A DNA stretch of 64,000 nucleotides from Roseivivax sediminis (lineage in GTDB: Bacteria; Pseudomonadota; Alphaproteobacteria; Rhodobacterales; Rhodobacteraceae). The notes under the pieces are model-generated. The model was not told where the DNA came from, did not search any database, and worked only from the letters and a program-made list of their open reading frames with translations. Every line of letters starts with the position of its first letter. The first letter of the stretch is position 1. The stretch is taken from contig NZ_FOMS01000013.1 in assembly GCF_900112685.1 (NCBI RefSeq), positions 62,031-126,030 of the forward strand. The letters run 5' to 3'. Both the position numbers and the translations under genes were made by a program. Of this stretch, positions 1 through 9,536 are shown piece after piece.

Positions 1-39
1 CGCGCCGCAGAGCCAGAGCCACCAGATGTCCCAGGGCAT
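1..39 (-). CDS. NfeD-like membrane protein, N-terminal fragment
   Basis: Only the first 13 codons are inside the window, reading MPWDIWWLWLCGA on the minus strand. The start codon lies 4 bases after the stop codon of the SPFH gene, so the two are almost certainly co-transcribed. A tryptophan-rich hydrophobic N-terminus directly downstream of an SPFH/stomatin gene is typical of NfeD-family membrane proteins, which pair with stomatins. The identity rests mainly on this gene pairing, because too little protein is visible to show a domain. Confidence 0.5.
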   Translation of the reverse strand, partial: MPWDIWWLWLCGA

Positions 40-43
40 GCGC

Positions 44-949
44 TCAGTCCTTCTTCGGCGTTTTCAGCATCTTGAAGGCATCTCCGAAGGCGTCGAGCAG
101 GTTCGACGGCAGGATCAGCGTCTGCCGTCCCTCGCTCTCGCCCAGCCTCGACAGCGCCTCCACCTGTTTGAGCGCCACCTGGTACTGCGCCGCCTCGAGC
201 CCGTTGGCCTTGATCACCTCGGCGACCACGCCGGTGGCGTAGGCCTCGGCGTCGGCGGTGATGCGCCGCGCCTTGGCCTCCTGCTCCGAGGCGTAGAGCT
301 TGGCGTCCGCGGCCAGTTCCACCGCGCGCTTTTCCCCCTCGGCCTCGGTCACCTGCGCCCGCCGCGCGCGTTCGGCATTGAGCTGCTGGAGCATCGCAGC
401 CCGCGTGGCATCGTCGAGGTTGACGTCCAGAAGCTCGGCCCGCGTGACCTCGATCCCCCAATCGTCCACGACCGACACGAGCTGCTCCTTGATCGACGCG
501 GTCAGCGCGGAGCGGTTGGACTGCACCTGGTCGAGTTCCATCTTGCCGATCTCCGAGCGCACGATCCCCGCGACGGTGGTAGAGATCGCGCCGTCCACGT
601 CGCGGATGCGGTAGACGGTCTTTTCCGGCTGCACGATGCGATAGAAAACAGAGGTGTCGACCTTCACCAGCACATTGTCGTGTGTGATTGCGTCCTGCTG
701 CATGGTCGGCAATTGTCGCTCGAGGATCGAAATACGGTGCGCCACGCTGTCGATCACCGGCACGATCAGGTTGATGCCGGGCGACAGGACCGACCGCAAC
801 CGGCCGAAGCGTTCGACCACGAACTGCTCCGATTGCGGGACGATCTTCACCGCGCGAAAGACGAGGACCACGATCAGGATGGCGATCAGCAGGAAGATCA
901 GCCCGCCGCCGCCTTGAAGGATCATGTCGAAAATCGCGTCGGGTGTCAT
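44..949 (-). CDS. SPFH/Band 7 (stomatin/QmcA-type) membrane-associated protein
   Basis: About 301 residues. A single N-terminal transmembrane segment (roughly residues 14-32, LIFLLIAILIVVLVF) is followed by a Band 7 domain beginning IVPQSEQFVVERFGRL, then a long charged Ala/Glu/Arg-rich coiled-coil region (about 190-260). This is the architecture of QmcA/stomatin proteins, which oligomerise on the cytoplasmic membrane and modulate proteases or membrane microdomains. I start it at 949 (MTPDAIFD) rather than at an upstream in-frame codon at 988, because family members begin a few residues before the membrane segment and a GGAGC lies upstream. An NfeD-like gene follows immediately, as expected for this family. 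Confidence in the family is high; the cellular role is inferred. Confidence 0.9.
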   Translation of the reverse strand: MTPDAIFDMILQGGGGLIFLLIAILIVVLVFRAVKIVPQSEQFVVERFGRLRSVLSPGINLIVPVIDSVAHRISILERQLPTMQQDAITHDNVLVKVDTSVFYRIVQPEKTVYRIRDVDGAISTTVAGIVRSEIGKMELDQVQSNRSALTASIKEQLVSVVDDWGIEVTRAELLDVNLDDATRAAMLQQLNAERARRAQVTEAEGEKRAVELAADAKLYASEQEAKARRITADAEAYATGVVAEVIKANGLEAAQYQVALKQVEALSRLGESEGRQTLILPSNLLDAFGDAFKMLKTPKKD

Positions 950-1058
950 GGCGGGCGCTCCTGCACGGGGTCTGACCTGTTGAAGCAAGACGCGGCGGCT
1001 TTTTCAACGCTTCTCGCGCGGGGTTGCCGGCTGCGGCGGCTTGCGGCAAAGGGCAGCA

Positions 1059-2186
1059 ATGCCTGCGTTCTCCTTCACCCTCGCCGCCCGAGACGGCGCA
1101 GCCCGCACCGGGCGGATCGACACGCCGCGCGGTTCGATCCGCACGCCCGCTTTCATGCCCGTCGGCACCGCCGCCACGGTCAAGGCGATGCTGCCCGAAA
1201 GCGTCGCCGCGACCGGCGCCGACATCCTTCTGGGCAACACCTACCACCTGATGCTGCGCCCGGGGGCGGAGCGGGTGGCCGCGCTCGGGGGGCTGCACCG
1301 GTTCATGAACTGGGACCGGCCGATCCTCACGGATTCGGGGGGCTTTCAGGTCATGTCGCTGGCGGACCTGCGCAAGCTCGACGAGAACGGCGTGACCTTC
1401 CGCAGCCATATCGACGGCTCGCGCCACGCGCTCAGCCCCGAGCGGTCGATGGAGATCCAGCGGCTTCTGGGCTCGGACATCGTGATGGCCTTCGACGAAT
1501 GCCCGGCGCTGCCCGCTGATCGCGACCGGATCGAGCAATCCATGCGCCTGTCGATGCGCTGGGCGGCGCGCTCGCGCGAGGCGTTCGGCGACCGGCCGGG
1601 TCACGCGCTCTTCGGCATCCAGCAGGGCGGGCTGGAGCCCGATCTGCGCGAGGAAAGCGCCACGGCCCTGCGCGAGATCGGCTTCGAGGGCTACGCCATC
1701 GGCGGGCTCGCCGTAGGTGAGGGGCAGGAGGCGATGTTCGGCTGTCTCGACCACGCCGTCGGCTGGCTGCCCGAGGACCGGCCGCGCTATCTCATGGGCG
1801 TGGGCAAGCCGGACGACATCGTTGGCGCAGTGGCGCGTGGCGTGGACATGATGGATTGCGTGCTGCCCTCCCGCTCGGGGCGCACCGGGCAGGCCTGGAC
1901 GCGGCGCGGACAGGTCAACCTGCGCAATGCCCGCCACGCGGACGATCCGCGCCCGCTCGACGAGACCTGCACCTGCCCGGCCTGCCGCGGCTATTCGCGC
2001 GCGTACTTGCACCACGTCGTGCGCGCCCGGGAAATGATCGCCGGCATGCTGCTGACCTGGCACAACCTGCATTACTATCAGGAACTCATGCAGGATCTGC
2101 GGGACGCGGTTGCGGAGGGACGTTTCGCGGCCTTCGAGTCGGCGTTCCACGCCGCGCGGGCCGAGGGGGATATCGAGCGGCTGTGA
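1059..2186 (+). CDS. tgt: queuine/preQ1 tRNA-guanine transglycosylase
   Basis: This enzyme exchanges guanine-34 of GUN-anticodon tRNAs (Asp, Asn, His, Tyr) for preQ1 in queuosine biosynthesis. The protein is 375 residues, the normal bacterial length. Visible motifs are TDSGGFQ (catalytic Asp near residue 92), GGLAVGE in the substrate pocket, [16 protein letters not shown] with the nucleophilic aspartate, and a C-terminal zinc site CTCPACRGY followed by the distal His. The ATG at 1059 has AAAGGG five bases upstream and gives the usual short N-terminus; a TTG at 1041 is in frame but has no such site. It is divergent from the SPFH gene. No other queuosine genes are visible in the window. Confidence 0.97.
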   Translation: MPAFSFTLAARDGAARTGRIDTPRGSIRTPAFMPVGTAATVKAMLPESVAATGADILLGNTYHLMLRPGAERVAALGGLHRFMNWDRPILTDSGGFQVMSLADLRKLDENGVTFRSHIDGSRHALSPERSMEIQRLLGSDIVMAFDECPALPADRDRIEQSMRLSMRWAARSREAFGDRPGHALFGIQQGGLEPDLREESATALREIGFEGYAIGGLAVGEGQEAMFGCLDHAVGWLPEDRPRYLMGVGKPDDIVGAVARGVDMMDCVLPSRSGRTGQAWTRRGQVNLRNARHADDPRPLDETCTCPACRGYSRAYLHHVVRAREMIAGMLLTWHNLHYYQELMQDLRDAVAEGRFAAFESAFHAARAEGDIERL

Positions 2187-2392
2187 GCCTGCGCGCGCAG
2201 CTCTCGGTTCGCCGCCTTGTCGGTCTTACGCTCGAAGTCTGAGGCGTCGTTGGCGCTGCCGCCTTTGAATCGGCGCCCTCTTCCATTCGCGGCCTGCCAC
2301 GGGCCGCGCCGCGCAAATGCGGTGCGGCTTGCGTTCCGCCGCCGCGCGGGGCTTTCTGTGGCCGAGCCCGCCGCCCGGCCGAGAGGACCCGC

Positions 2393-4006
2393 ATGACATC
2401 TTCCCTGCGAACCGCCGACATCCTCGCGCGCCGGCTTGCCGCCGCGGGCTGCCGCACCGCCTTCGGGATGCCGGGCGGCGAGGTGCTGACCTTCGTCGAC
2501 GCGCTGGGCGCGGCGGGTCTGCGGTTCGTGCTGGTGCGGCACGAGAACGCCGGCGGCTTCATGGCCGAGGGCGTGCATCACCGCGACGACGCGCCCGGCG
2601 TGCTGGTGGCGACGGTAGGCCCGGGCGCGCTCAACGCCGTGAACGTGGCCGAGAACGCGCGCGAGGACCGGGTGCCGCTGATCGTGGTGACCGGCGCCGT
2701 CGATACGGACACGGCGGCGCGCTACACCCATCAGGTGCTCGACCAGCGGGCGGTCTTCGGCGCGGTCTGCAAGGCCAGTCTCACCATGGTCCCCGGCGCC
2801 GCCGAGGCGATTGCCGACAAGGCCATCGCCATCGCCACGGACGGGCGGCCCGGCCCGGTGCATATCGACCTGCCGATTTCGGTGGCCGACGCGCCGGCGG
2901 TGGAGGCCGCGGCGCAGCGTCGCCGCCCCACGCTGCCGCTCGTCCCGGCGCAAACGCCCGCTTTCGAGGCGGCGCGCGCGGCCCTCGCAGGTGCCAGGCG
3001 GCCGCTCATCGTCGCCGGGGTGGATGCCGTCAACGAGGGGTTGACCGGCCTGACCGCCACGGCAGAGGCGCTCGGCGCCCCGGTGATCACCTCCTACAAG
3101 GCCAAGGGCCTGATCGCGGAGGATCATCCGCTCGCGCTCGGCGGCGCGGGCCTGTCGCCACTTGCCGACACCCACCTTCTGCCGCTGGTGCGCGAGGCGG
3201 ACGCGGTGATCCTGGCCGGTTACGACCCGGTGGAAATGCGCATCGGTTGGCAGGACGCGTTCGATCCGGACGCACAGACCGTCATCGACATCTCGGCGGT
3301 GCCGAACACGCATTACATGCACCAGGGCAGCGTGAACGTGCACGGCGCCATCGGTCCGACCCTCGCCGCCCTGACCGAGGGTACGGGGCAGGCGACCGGG
3401 TGGAGCGGGCGCATCGAGGAGGTGCGCGCCGCGCTGGGCGCCGCCTTCGCGACAGGGCCGGACTGGGGGCCGGCGGCGGTGATCGACACCTGCCGCCGCG
3501 TCCTGCCGCGCGACGCACTGGCCAGCGCGGACAGCGGCGCGCACCGAATCCTCCTCAGCCAGATGTGGCGCTGCTTCGAGACGCGGGCGCTGGTGCAATC
3601 CTCGGGTCTGTGCACGATGGGCTGCGCGGTGCCGCTGGCGATGGGCATGTCGCTGGCCTCGCCCGACAGGACGGTGGTGTCGTTCTCGGGCGATGCCGGC
3701 TTCCTGATGGTCGCCGGAGAGCTCGCGACCGCCGCCGATCTCGGCCTGCGCACCATCTTCGTGGTGTTCGTCGACCGCTCGCTCGCGCTCATAGAGCTCA
3801 AGCAGCGCCAGCGGCAGATGAACAATGCCGGCGTCGATTTCGGCCGCACCGATTTCGCCGCGCTCGGCCGCGCCATGGGCGGGCAGGGCGCCAGTGTCGC
3901 CTCCGTCGCCGATCTGGAGGCCGCGCTCGAGGCCGCGTTGGCGGCCGACACCTTCACCGTGATCGCGGCGGAAATCGACCGGAGAGCCTATGACGGACGC
4001 ATCTGA
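2393..4006 (+). CDS. ThDP-dependent acetolactate-synthase-like enzyme
   Basis: A 537-residue thiamine-diphosphate enzyme of the acetolactate synthase/oxalyl-CoA decarboxylase fold. The N-terminal PYR domain has GMPGGEVL and RHENAGGFMAEG, with the glutamate that activates the cofactor. A central domain follows (about 185-320). The C-terminal PP domain contains FSGDAGFLMVAGELATA, where the usual GDG is GDA and the usual NN that ends the motif is VDRS. The stop overlaps the CoA-transferase gene by 17 bases, so the two are translationally linked. Pairing a ThDP lyase or decarboxylase with a class III CoA-transferase is the logic of the oxalate (oxc/frc) system, so an acyl-CoA or 2-oxoacid substrate is plausible. 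The sequence does not identify the substrate. Confidence 0.75.
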   Translation: MTSSLRTADILARRLAAAGCRTAFGMPGGEVLTFVDALGAAGLRFVLVRHENAGGFMAEGVHHRDDAPGVLVATVGPGALNAVNVAENAREDRVPLIVVTGAVDTDTAARYTHQVLDQRAVFGAVCKASLTMVPGAAEAIADKAIAIATDGRPGPVHIDLPISVADAPAVEAAAQRRRPTLPLVPAQTPAFEAARAALAGARRPLIVAGVDAVNEGLTGLTATAEALGAPVITSYKAKGLIAEDHPLALGGAGLSPLADTHLLPLVREADAVILAGYDPVEMRIGWQDAFDPDAQTVIDISAVPNTHYMHQGSVNVHGAIGPTLAALTEGTGQATGWSGRIEEVRAALGAAFATGPDWGPAAVIDTCRRVLPRDALASADSGAHRILLSQMWRCFETRALVQSSGLCTMGCAVPLAMGMSLASPDRTVVSFSGDAGFLMVAGELATAADLGLRTIFVVFVDRSLALIELKQRQRQMNNAGVDFGRTDFAALGRAMGGQGASVASVADLEAALEAALAADTFTVIAAEIDRRAYDGRI

Positions 4007-5204
4007 ACCAAAAGGCCCGCTGGACGGGCTGATCGTCTGCGATCTGTCGCGGATCCTTGCCGGGCCGACGGCGACGCAGCTTCTGGGCGACATGGGCGCG
4101 CTGGTGCTGAAGATCGAGAACCCGAAGACCGGCGGCGACGACACCCGCGCCTGGGGCCCGCCCTATGCCGAGACGACGGACGGCGTGCAGGACCTCTCGG
4201 CCTATTTCATGGCGGCCAACCGCTCCAAGCTGTCGGTTGCGGCGGACATCGCGACGCCCGAGGGGCAGGCGCTGGTGCGCGAGATCGCCATGTCGGCGGA
4301 CGTGGTGATCGAGAATTTCAAGCCCGGCGGGCTGGAGAAATACGGGCTCGATCACGGGACGCTCTGCGCCGCGCGGCCGGATCTCGTCTATTGCTCGATC
4401 TCGGGCTTCGGACAGACCGGGCCGAACCGGCACCTTGCGGGCTACGACCTGATGGCGCAGGGCTATGGCGGGATTATGTCGCTGACCGGGCCGGCGGACG
4501 GCGCGCCGCACAAGGTCGGCGTCGGGATCGCGGACGTGATGTGCGGGATGTATGCCTGTATCGGCATCCTCGCCGCCCTGCGCCACCGCGACGCGACCGG
4601 AGAGGGCCAGCATATCGACCTCTCGCTGGTCGACAGCCAGATGGCCTGGCTCATCAACGAGGGTACCAATTACCTTTCGTCCGGGCTGCCGCCGGCGCGG
4701 CGCGGCAATGCGCATCCCAATATCTGCCCGTACGACGTATTCCCGTGCGCGGACGGCTACATCATCCTCGCGGTCGGCAACGATGGCCAGTTCCGCCGCT
4801 TTGCCGGCGCGATGGGCCGGCCGGAGCTTGCCGACGATCCGCGCTTCCTGACCAATCCGCTCAGGCTGGAGAACCGCGCCCCGCTCACGGAAATTGTTAC
4901 AGATATGCTCGCCGCAGAGCGCCAGAGCAGCATTCTTGAGCGGCTAGGCGCGGTCACGGTGCCGGCCGGTCCAATTCACACGGTGGCGCAGGCCTTGACC
5001 TCGGACCAGGCCCGCTCGCGCGAAGCGGTGATCGCAGCGCCGCGGCCCGATGTGGTCGGCGGTTCGGTGCAACTCCTTGGCAATCCGCTGAAATTCTCGC
5101 GCACACCGGCGCGGGCCACCGCCCCTCCGCCGCGGGTCGGGGAGCATACGGACATCGCGATGGAGCGGCTGCGCGCGGCTCTGGCCCGGCGCAAGGACGG
5201 GTGA
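3990..5204 (+). CDS. CaiB/BaiF class III acyl-CoA transferase
   Basis: A 404-residue family III CoA-transferase. The N-terminus LDGLIVCDLSRILAGPTATQLLGDMGA is characteristic, and the catalytic aspartate of the family falls at about residue 153 in GYDLMAQGYGG. The conserved central block continues through LVDSQMAWLINEG. These enzymes move CoA between carboxylic acids through an aspartyl-CoA anhydride. The ATG at 3990 lies inside the end of the ThDP-enzyme gene, with GGAGAG just upstream, indicating coupled translation. Substrate is unknown; the pairing suggests that it activates or recycles the CoA thioester used or made by the upstream enzyme. It could equally be a formyl-, succinyl- or carnitine-type transferase. 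Confidence 0.88.
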   Translation: MTDASEPKGPLDGLIVCDLSRILAGPTATQLLGDMGALVLKIENPKTGGDDTRAWGPPYAETTDGVQDLSAYFMAANRSKLSVAADIATPEGQALVREIAMSADVVIENFKPGGLEKYGLDHGTLCAARPDLVYCSISGFGQTGPNRHLAGYDLMAQGYGGIMSLTGPADGAPHKVGVGIADVMCGMYACIGILAALRHRDATGEGQHIDLSLVDSQMAWLINEGTNYLSSGLPPARRGNAHPNICPYDVFPCADGYIILAVGNDGQFRRFAGAMGRPELADDPRFLTNPLRLENRAPLTEIVTDMLAAERQSSILERLGAVTVPAGPIHTVAQALTSDQARSREAVIAAPRPDVVGGSVQLLGNPLKFSRTPARATAPPPRVGEHTDIAMERLRAALARRKDG

Positions 5205-5349
5205 GGGGCCACTAGGCGCCGTTCACAAATGCGCAGGCTGGCGGCCATGTGACATGAGCGGGCAACCTCTGCGGCTTAGGCTTGGAACACGGAAGGCGCG
5301 CGTCTGCGTGCCTGCCGCGTATGCCCTGCCTGCGAGGATCGACGCCGCC

Positions 5350-6717
5350 ATGCCTTTCGACATCTGCCGCGCCGAGACCGGTCTCGAGACGCCGGAGGCC
5401 GCGGAGGCCTGGGACAGGATGGTGGTCGCCGTCCTGAGCCACGGCGCCGCCGCGCCCGAACTCCTGGGCCGGGTGCTCGCGCTGGAGCCGGATGCGCCGC
5501 TGCCGCTGGCGGCCAAGGGTCTCTTCTGCCTGATGCTCGGCCGGCGCGAGATGACCGAGGCGGCGCGCGCGGCGCATTCACGCGCCGAGCGAGGGCTGCG
5601 CGAGGGTCACGCGCCGCCGCGCGCGCGGGCGTGGGTAGCGGCGCTGGGTTGCTGGCTGGCCGGGCAACCGGGCGGCGCGGTCTTTCACCTGGAGGGGGTG
5701 CTGGTCGCCAACCCAGCCGACACGCTGACAATGAAGGTCGTGCACGGCATCCGCTTCATCCTCGGCGACGGGCCGGGGATGCGCCGATCGGTGGAACGCG
5801 CGCTGGACGGGCACGATGCCGAGCACCCACTCCTCGGCTACGCGTTCGGCTGTCACGCCTTCGCGCTGGAAGAAACGGGGGACTACGCAGAGGCCGAGGC
5901 GGTCGGCCTGCGCGGGCTGCGCCACGCACCGGCGGACGCCTGGGGCCTGCACGCGGTCGCGCATGTCCACGACATGACGCACCGGCCGGATGCCGGCATC
6001 GCCCTGATCGAGGGCAACCGCGCGGCCTGGGGCCATTGCAACAATTTCCGCTACCATGTCTGGTGGCACAAGGCGTTGCTGCATCTCGACCGGGGGGAGC
6101 ACGAAACTGTCCTCGATCTCTACGACACCCGCATCCGCCACGAGAAGACCGACGATTACCGCGATTTCGCGAACGCCGCCTCGCTGCTGATGCGGCTGGA
6201 ACTGGAGGGTGTGGCCTGCGGGAGGCGCTGGGCAGAACTGGCGGACCTTGCCGAGACGCGGCTGTCGGACGGCTGCCTCGTTTTCGCGGATCTGCACTAC
6301 ATGCTGGCACTGGCCGGCGACGACCGACCGGGGGCGGCGGCGCGGCTGGCCGCGCGGATCGCCGCGCGCGGCGACGGCACGACCGAGACGGGCCGCATCG
6401 CCGCTCATCCCGGGGTCGCCGCCGCCGAGGGTCTCGCCGCGTTCGGAGAGGGCCAGTATGCCAGCGCCTTCGCCCGGCTCGTGGCGGCGCGCGCCCACAT
6501 GCGCACGATCGGCGGCAGCCATGCGCAGCGCGACGTGTTCGAACGGATTACCGTCGATGCCGGCCTGCGCGCCGGCTGTCACGAGGCGGTGGCGGCGATC
6601 CTCGCGGAACGGACGGCCTTGCGCTCGGGCCGCGCAGACGCTTTTGCTGAAAGCCGCATGGCCGCGCTGGCCGAGGCGACTCGCGGCGCGCAGAACCCGC
6701 TTTTTGCCGCGCAATGA
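5350..6717 (+). CDS. TTC38-like tetratricopeptide repeat protein
   Basis: A 455-residue soluble alpha-helical repeat protein resembling eukaryotic TTC38 and its bacterial relatives throughout. Recognisable blocks are DAWGLHAVAHVHDM, a His/Trp-rich segment NFRYHVWWHKALLHLDRG, VLDLYDTRI, LEGVACGRRWAEL and GGSHAQRDVFERI. The many conserved His, Trp and Arg residues suggest a binding pocket rather than a pure scaffold. I place the start at 5350 (MPFDIC), since family members begin close to this point; an upstream in-frame ATG at 5254 would add 32 basic residues unlike the family. It is a single gene between the CoA-transferase and the opg operon. Biochemical function is unknown. Confidence 0.75.
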   Translation: MPFDICRAETGLETPEAAEAWDRMVVAVLSHGAAAPELLGRVLALEPDAPLPLAAKGLFCLMLGRREMTEAARAAHSRAERGLREGHAPPRARAWVAALGCWLAGQPGGAVFHLEGVLVANPADTLTMKVVHGIRFILGDGPGMRRSVERALDGHDAEHPLLGYAFGCHAFALEETGDYAEAEAVGLRGLRHAPADAWGLHAVAHVHDMTHRPDAGIALIEGNRAAWGHCNNFRYHVWWHKALLHLDRGEHETVLDLYDTRIRHEKTDDYRDFANAASLLMRLELEGVACGRRWAELADLAETRLSDGCLVFADLHYMLALAGDDRPGAAARLAARIAARGDGTTETGRIAAHPGVAAAEGLAAFGEGQYASAFARLVAARAHMRTIGGSHAQRDVFERITVDAGLRAGCHEAVAAILAERTALRSGRADAFAESRMAALAEATRGAQNPLFAAQ

Positions 6718-6744
6718 CCGCGCCGCCGGATTGAAACGACCGAA

Positions 6745-7986
6745 ATGACACTGGCCCAGAGCGACGCGGCGCCGGCCGCCCAGACCACGCCGCCCACGCT
6801 CGCCGCGCACAATGCGCCGCGCGCCCGCATCCGCGACCCCCGGCTCGACTTCTTCCGCGGACTGGCGATGTTCATCATCCTCATAGCGCACGTGCCCGGC
6901 AACTGGGTGACGCGCTGGATTCCGGCGCGTTTCGGCTTCTCCGACGCGACGGAGATCTTCGTCTTCTGCTCGGGCATGGCCTCGGCCATCGCCTTTGGCC
7001 GGGTGTTCCGCGAACGGTCCTGGTGGCTCGGCACGGCGCGGATCGCGTTTCGCTGCTGGCAGGTCTACTGGGCGCATATCGGGCTCTTCCTCGCCATCGC
7101 CGCCTATGTTGCGGCGATGGACGCCACCGGCGCCTTCGCGCGCGACTATGTCGGCCAGCTCAACCTTTATCCGTTCTTCGAGGACACGCAGCAGAACCTC
7201 GTGGCGCTGCTTACGCTGACCTACGTGCCGAACTATTTCGACATCCTGCCGATGTACCTGGTGATCCTGGCGATGATGCCGGTGCTGGTGGCGCTGGTGA
7301 ATGTGCACCGATGGCTCGGCGCGGCGGCGGTGATCGCGGTCTGGGCGCTGGCGCAGGCGCAGGTGCTGGCCTTCCCGGCAGAGCCCTGGTCGAACCGCGA
7401 GTGGTTCTTCAACCCGTTCGGCTGGCAGCTCGTGTTCTTCACCGGGTTCGCGTTCATGACCGGCTGGCTGCCGGCGCCGCCGCGGTTGCGCTGGCTGATC
7501 TGGATCTGCATCGCGTTTCTTGTGGTGACGACGCCGCTGTCCTCGCCGCGCGTCGTCGACCTTCTGCGCATCCTCTGGCCGGCGGCGGCGGAGTGGGCGA
7601 TGGGCCTCTATCCCGAGATCCGGCCGCTGAGCTGGAAGACCGATTTCGGCGTGCTGCGCTACCTGCACTTTCTCGCGCTGGCCTATGTCGCCTGGATCGC
7701 GGTCGGCCCCGCGGGCGAGCGGTTGAAGCCGCCGCCGGGGGACGGCGCCGTCGCGCGGATGTGGCGCGCGGGCCTCGCGGCGATCCTGAAAGTGGGTCAG
7801 CAATCGCTCGCCATTTTCATCACCTCGATGTTCCTGGCGCGCGTCCTCGGCGCCGTTCTCGACGTCGTCGGGCGGAACCATCTGTCGATGTTCCTCGTTA
7901 ACTGCTGCGGTGCGGCGATCCTTGTCGCGATGGCGTATGCGGTCGGCTGGTTCAAATCGCAGCCCTGGCGACAGGCGAAGACATAG
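6745..7986 (+). CDS. opgC: OpgC-family membrane acyltransferase for periplasmic glucans
   Basis: A 413-residue polytopic membrane protein with about ten hydrophobic segments. The opening RDPRLDFFRGLAMFIILIAH and FSDATEIFVFCSGMASAIAFG are diagnostic of OpgC, the inner-membrane protein that adds succinyl groups to osmoregulated periplasmic glucans. In Rhodobacter sphaeroides OpgC succinylates the cyclic glucans. The gene is 8 bases upstream of opgG, and opgH follows, so the three form one operon. The first 25 residues are a hydrophilic, Ala/Pro-rich extension before the first conserved motif. Confidence 0.92.
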   Translation: MTLAQSDAAPAAQTTPPTLAAHNAPRARIRDPRLDFFRGLAMFIILIAHVPGNWVTRWIPARFGFSDATEIFVFCSGMASAIAFGRVFRERSWWLGTARIAFRCWQVYWAHIGLFLAIAAYVAAMDATGAFARDYVGQLNLYPFFEDTQQNLVALLTLTYVPNYFDILPMYLVILAMMPVLVALVNVHRWLGAAAVIAVWALAQAQVLAFPAEPWSNREWFFNPFGWQLVFFTGFAFMTGWLPAPPRLRWLIWICIAFLVVTTPLSSPRVVDLLRILWPAAAEWAMGLYPEIRPLSWKTDFGVLRYLHFLALAYVAWIAVGPAGERLKPPPGDGAVARMWRAGLAAILKVGQQSLAIFITSMFLARVLGAVLDVVGRNHLSMFLVNCCGAAILVAMAYAVGWFKSQPWRQAKT

Positions 7987-7994
7987 GATTTAAC

Positions 7995-9536
7995 ATGTTC
8001 AGACGAGAGGTCCTGGCCGGTCTGGCGGCTTGCCTTGCAACGCGCGTGCAGGCGCAGGATCCTGAAGGCGAAGCGGGCAACGATCACGTCCCCGGCCTGC
8101 GGCTCGGCGATCCGTCGCCCTTCGCGCCCGACGACGTGCGCGAGCTTGCCCGACAGCGGGCCGCCGCGCCCTACGAGGCGCCACAGCGCGTTCCCGAGGC
8201 GTGGAACCAGATCGACTATGACGATTACCGCGCGATCTGGTTCGACCCGCGCAACGCGCTGTGGAACCAGAGCGGGAAAGAGCCCTTCCGCCTCGACGTC
8301 TTCGCACCCGGCCTCTACTTCCCGACGCCCATCGACATCGACATCGTCGAGGCCGGGGAGGCGCGGCCCATCGCCTTCGATCTGGAAGTCTTCGACCGCT
8401 CCGACCGCTTCCCGGACCTGCCGATCGACGACACGCTGGGCTATTCCGGCTTCCGCCTGCGGGCGGAGCTCGAACATCCCGACATCTTTACCGAATTCGC
8501 CGTGTTCCAGGGCGCGAGCTATTTCCGTGGCATCGGCACCGGAGAGATCTACGGCCTGTCGGCGCGCGGGCTGGCCATCGACACCGCCGAGCCCGACGGT
8601 GAGGAATTCCCCGAGTTCCGCCGCTTCTGGATCGAACGGCCGCGGCCGGGCGCCGATTCCATCGTCGTCCACGCGCTTCTCGACAGCCCGAGCGCGACCG
8701 GCGCCTACCGCTTCGTCCTGAAACCGGGCAAGGCCCTGCAAATCGGCGTCGAGGTAGAGATCTTCGCGCGCGAGCAGCTGACCCATGTCGGCTTCGCGCC
8801 GCTGACTTCCATGTTCCAGTTCGACGAGACCAACCGCGACCGGTTCTCGGATTTCCGTTCGGCCATCCACGACAGCGACGGGCTGCTGATCCACAACGGC
8901 GCGGGCGAGACGCTGTGGCGCGCGCTCGCAAACCCGAAGCACCTGCAGATCAGTTCCTTCGTGGACGACAATCCGCGCGGCTTCGGCCTCATGCAGCGGG
9001 CGCGCGATTTCGAGGATTACGGCGATCTGCAGGCACTTTATCACCGGCGGCCGTCGCTCTGGATCGCGCCGCGGGACGGCTGGGGGCCGGGGGCGGTGAC
9101 GCTGGTGGAGATCCCGACCGATGACGAGGTCTACGACAACATCGTCGCCTATTGGCGCCCGGCAGAGCCGATGAGCCCCGGCGCGTCGCGCGTCTTCGCC
9201 TATGACATGACATGGTCGCAGGAAAGCGACTACGGCACCGGGCTGCGCGTGCTCAACACCCGCGCGGGCGCGGCCCGTGACGGCGGGTTGCGCTTTGCCA
9301 TCGACTTCGAGGACGGCGATGCGCTGCCGGACGATCTGTCGAAGGTCGATGCGCTGGCGCGTGGCACGGGCGGAGAGATCAGCCCGGCGATCCTCCAGCG
9401 CAATCCCGAAACGGGTGGCGCCCGGTTGGCCTTCACCCTGCATCCGGGTGACGCCTCGCAGGTGGAGATGCGCGCGCAGCTGCGGATTAACGGCGCACCG
9501 CTGAGCGAGGTCTGGCTGTACAGATGGACCGCCTGA
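7995..9536 (+). CDS. opgG: periplasmic glucan biosynthesis protein OpgG
   Basis: A 513-residue exported protein close to the standard MdoG length. The N-terminus MFRREVLAGLAACLATRVQAQ is a signal peptide with a twin arginine at residues 3-4; the hydrophobic core is short, so Tat or Sec export are both possible. The mature protein has the OpgG/D family pattern including NQIDYDDYRAIWFDP and SPGASRVFAYDMTW. OpgG is needed in the periplasm for building the branched or cyclised beta-glucan backbone made by OpgH. The 3' end overlaps opgH by 13 bases, implying coupled translation. Confidence 0.95.
   Translation: MFRREVLAGLAACLATRVQAQDPEGEAGNDHVPGLRLGDPSPFAPDDVRELARQRAAAPYEAPQRVPEAWNQIDYDDYRAIWFDPRNALWNQSGKEPFRLDVFAPGLYFPTPIDIDIVEAGEARPIAFDLEVFDRSDRFPDLPIDDTLGYSGFRLRAELEHPDIFTEFAVFQGASYFRGIGTGEIYGLSARGLAIDTAEPDGEEFPEFRRFWIERPRPGADSIVVHALLDSPSATGAYRFVLKPGKALQIGVEVEIFAREQLTHVGFAPLTSMFQFDETNRDRFSDFRSAIHDSDGLLIHNGAGETLWRALANPKHLQISSFVDDNPRGFGLMQRARDFEDYGDLQALYHRRPSLWIAPRDGWGPGAVTLVEIPTDDEVYDNIVAYWRPAEPMSPGASRVFAYDMTWSQESDYGTGLRVLNTRAGAARDGGLRFAIDFEDGDALPDDLSKVDALARGTGGEISPAILQRNPETGGARLAFTLHPGDASQVEMRAQLRINGAPLSEVWLYRWTA

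Noticed and set aside
1124..1145. GGTTCGATCC resembling a tRNA T-loop
   Set aside because: It is inside the tgt coding sequence and no acceptor or anticodon stem can be formed around it.
2187..2392. Possible small gene between tgt and the ThDP gene
   Set aside because: No frame with a start, ribosome-binding site and plausible composition was found on either strand.
2078..4144. Long minus-strand open frame opposite the ThDP enzyme gene
   Set aside because: It is Arg/His/Gly-rich, lacks any domain and lies antisense to well-supported genes; long antisense frames are common at this GC content.
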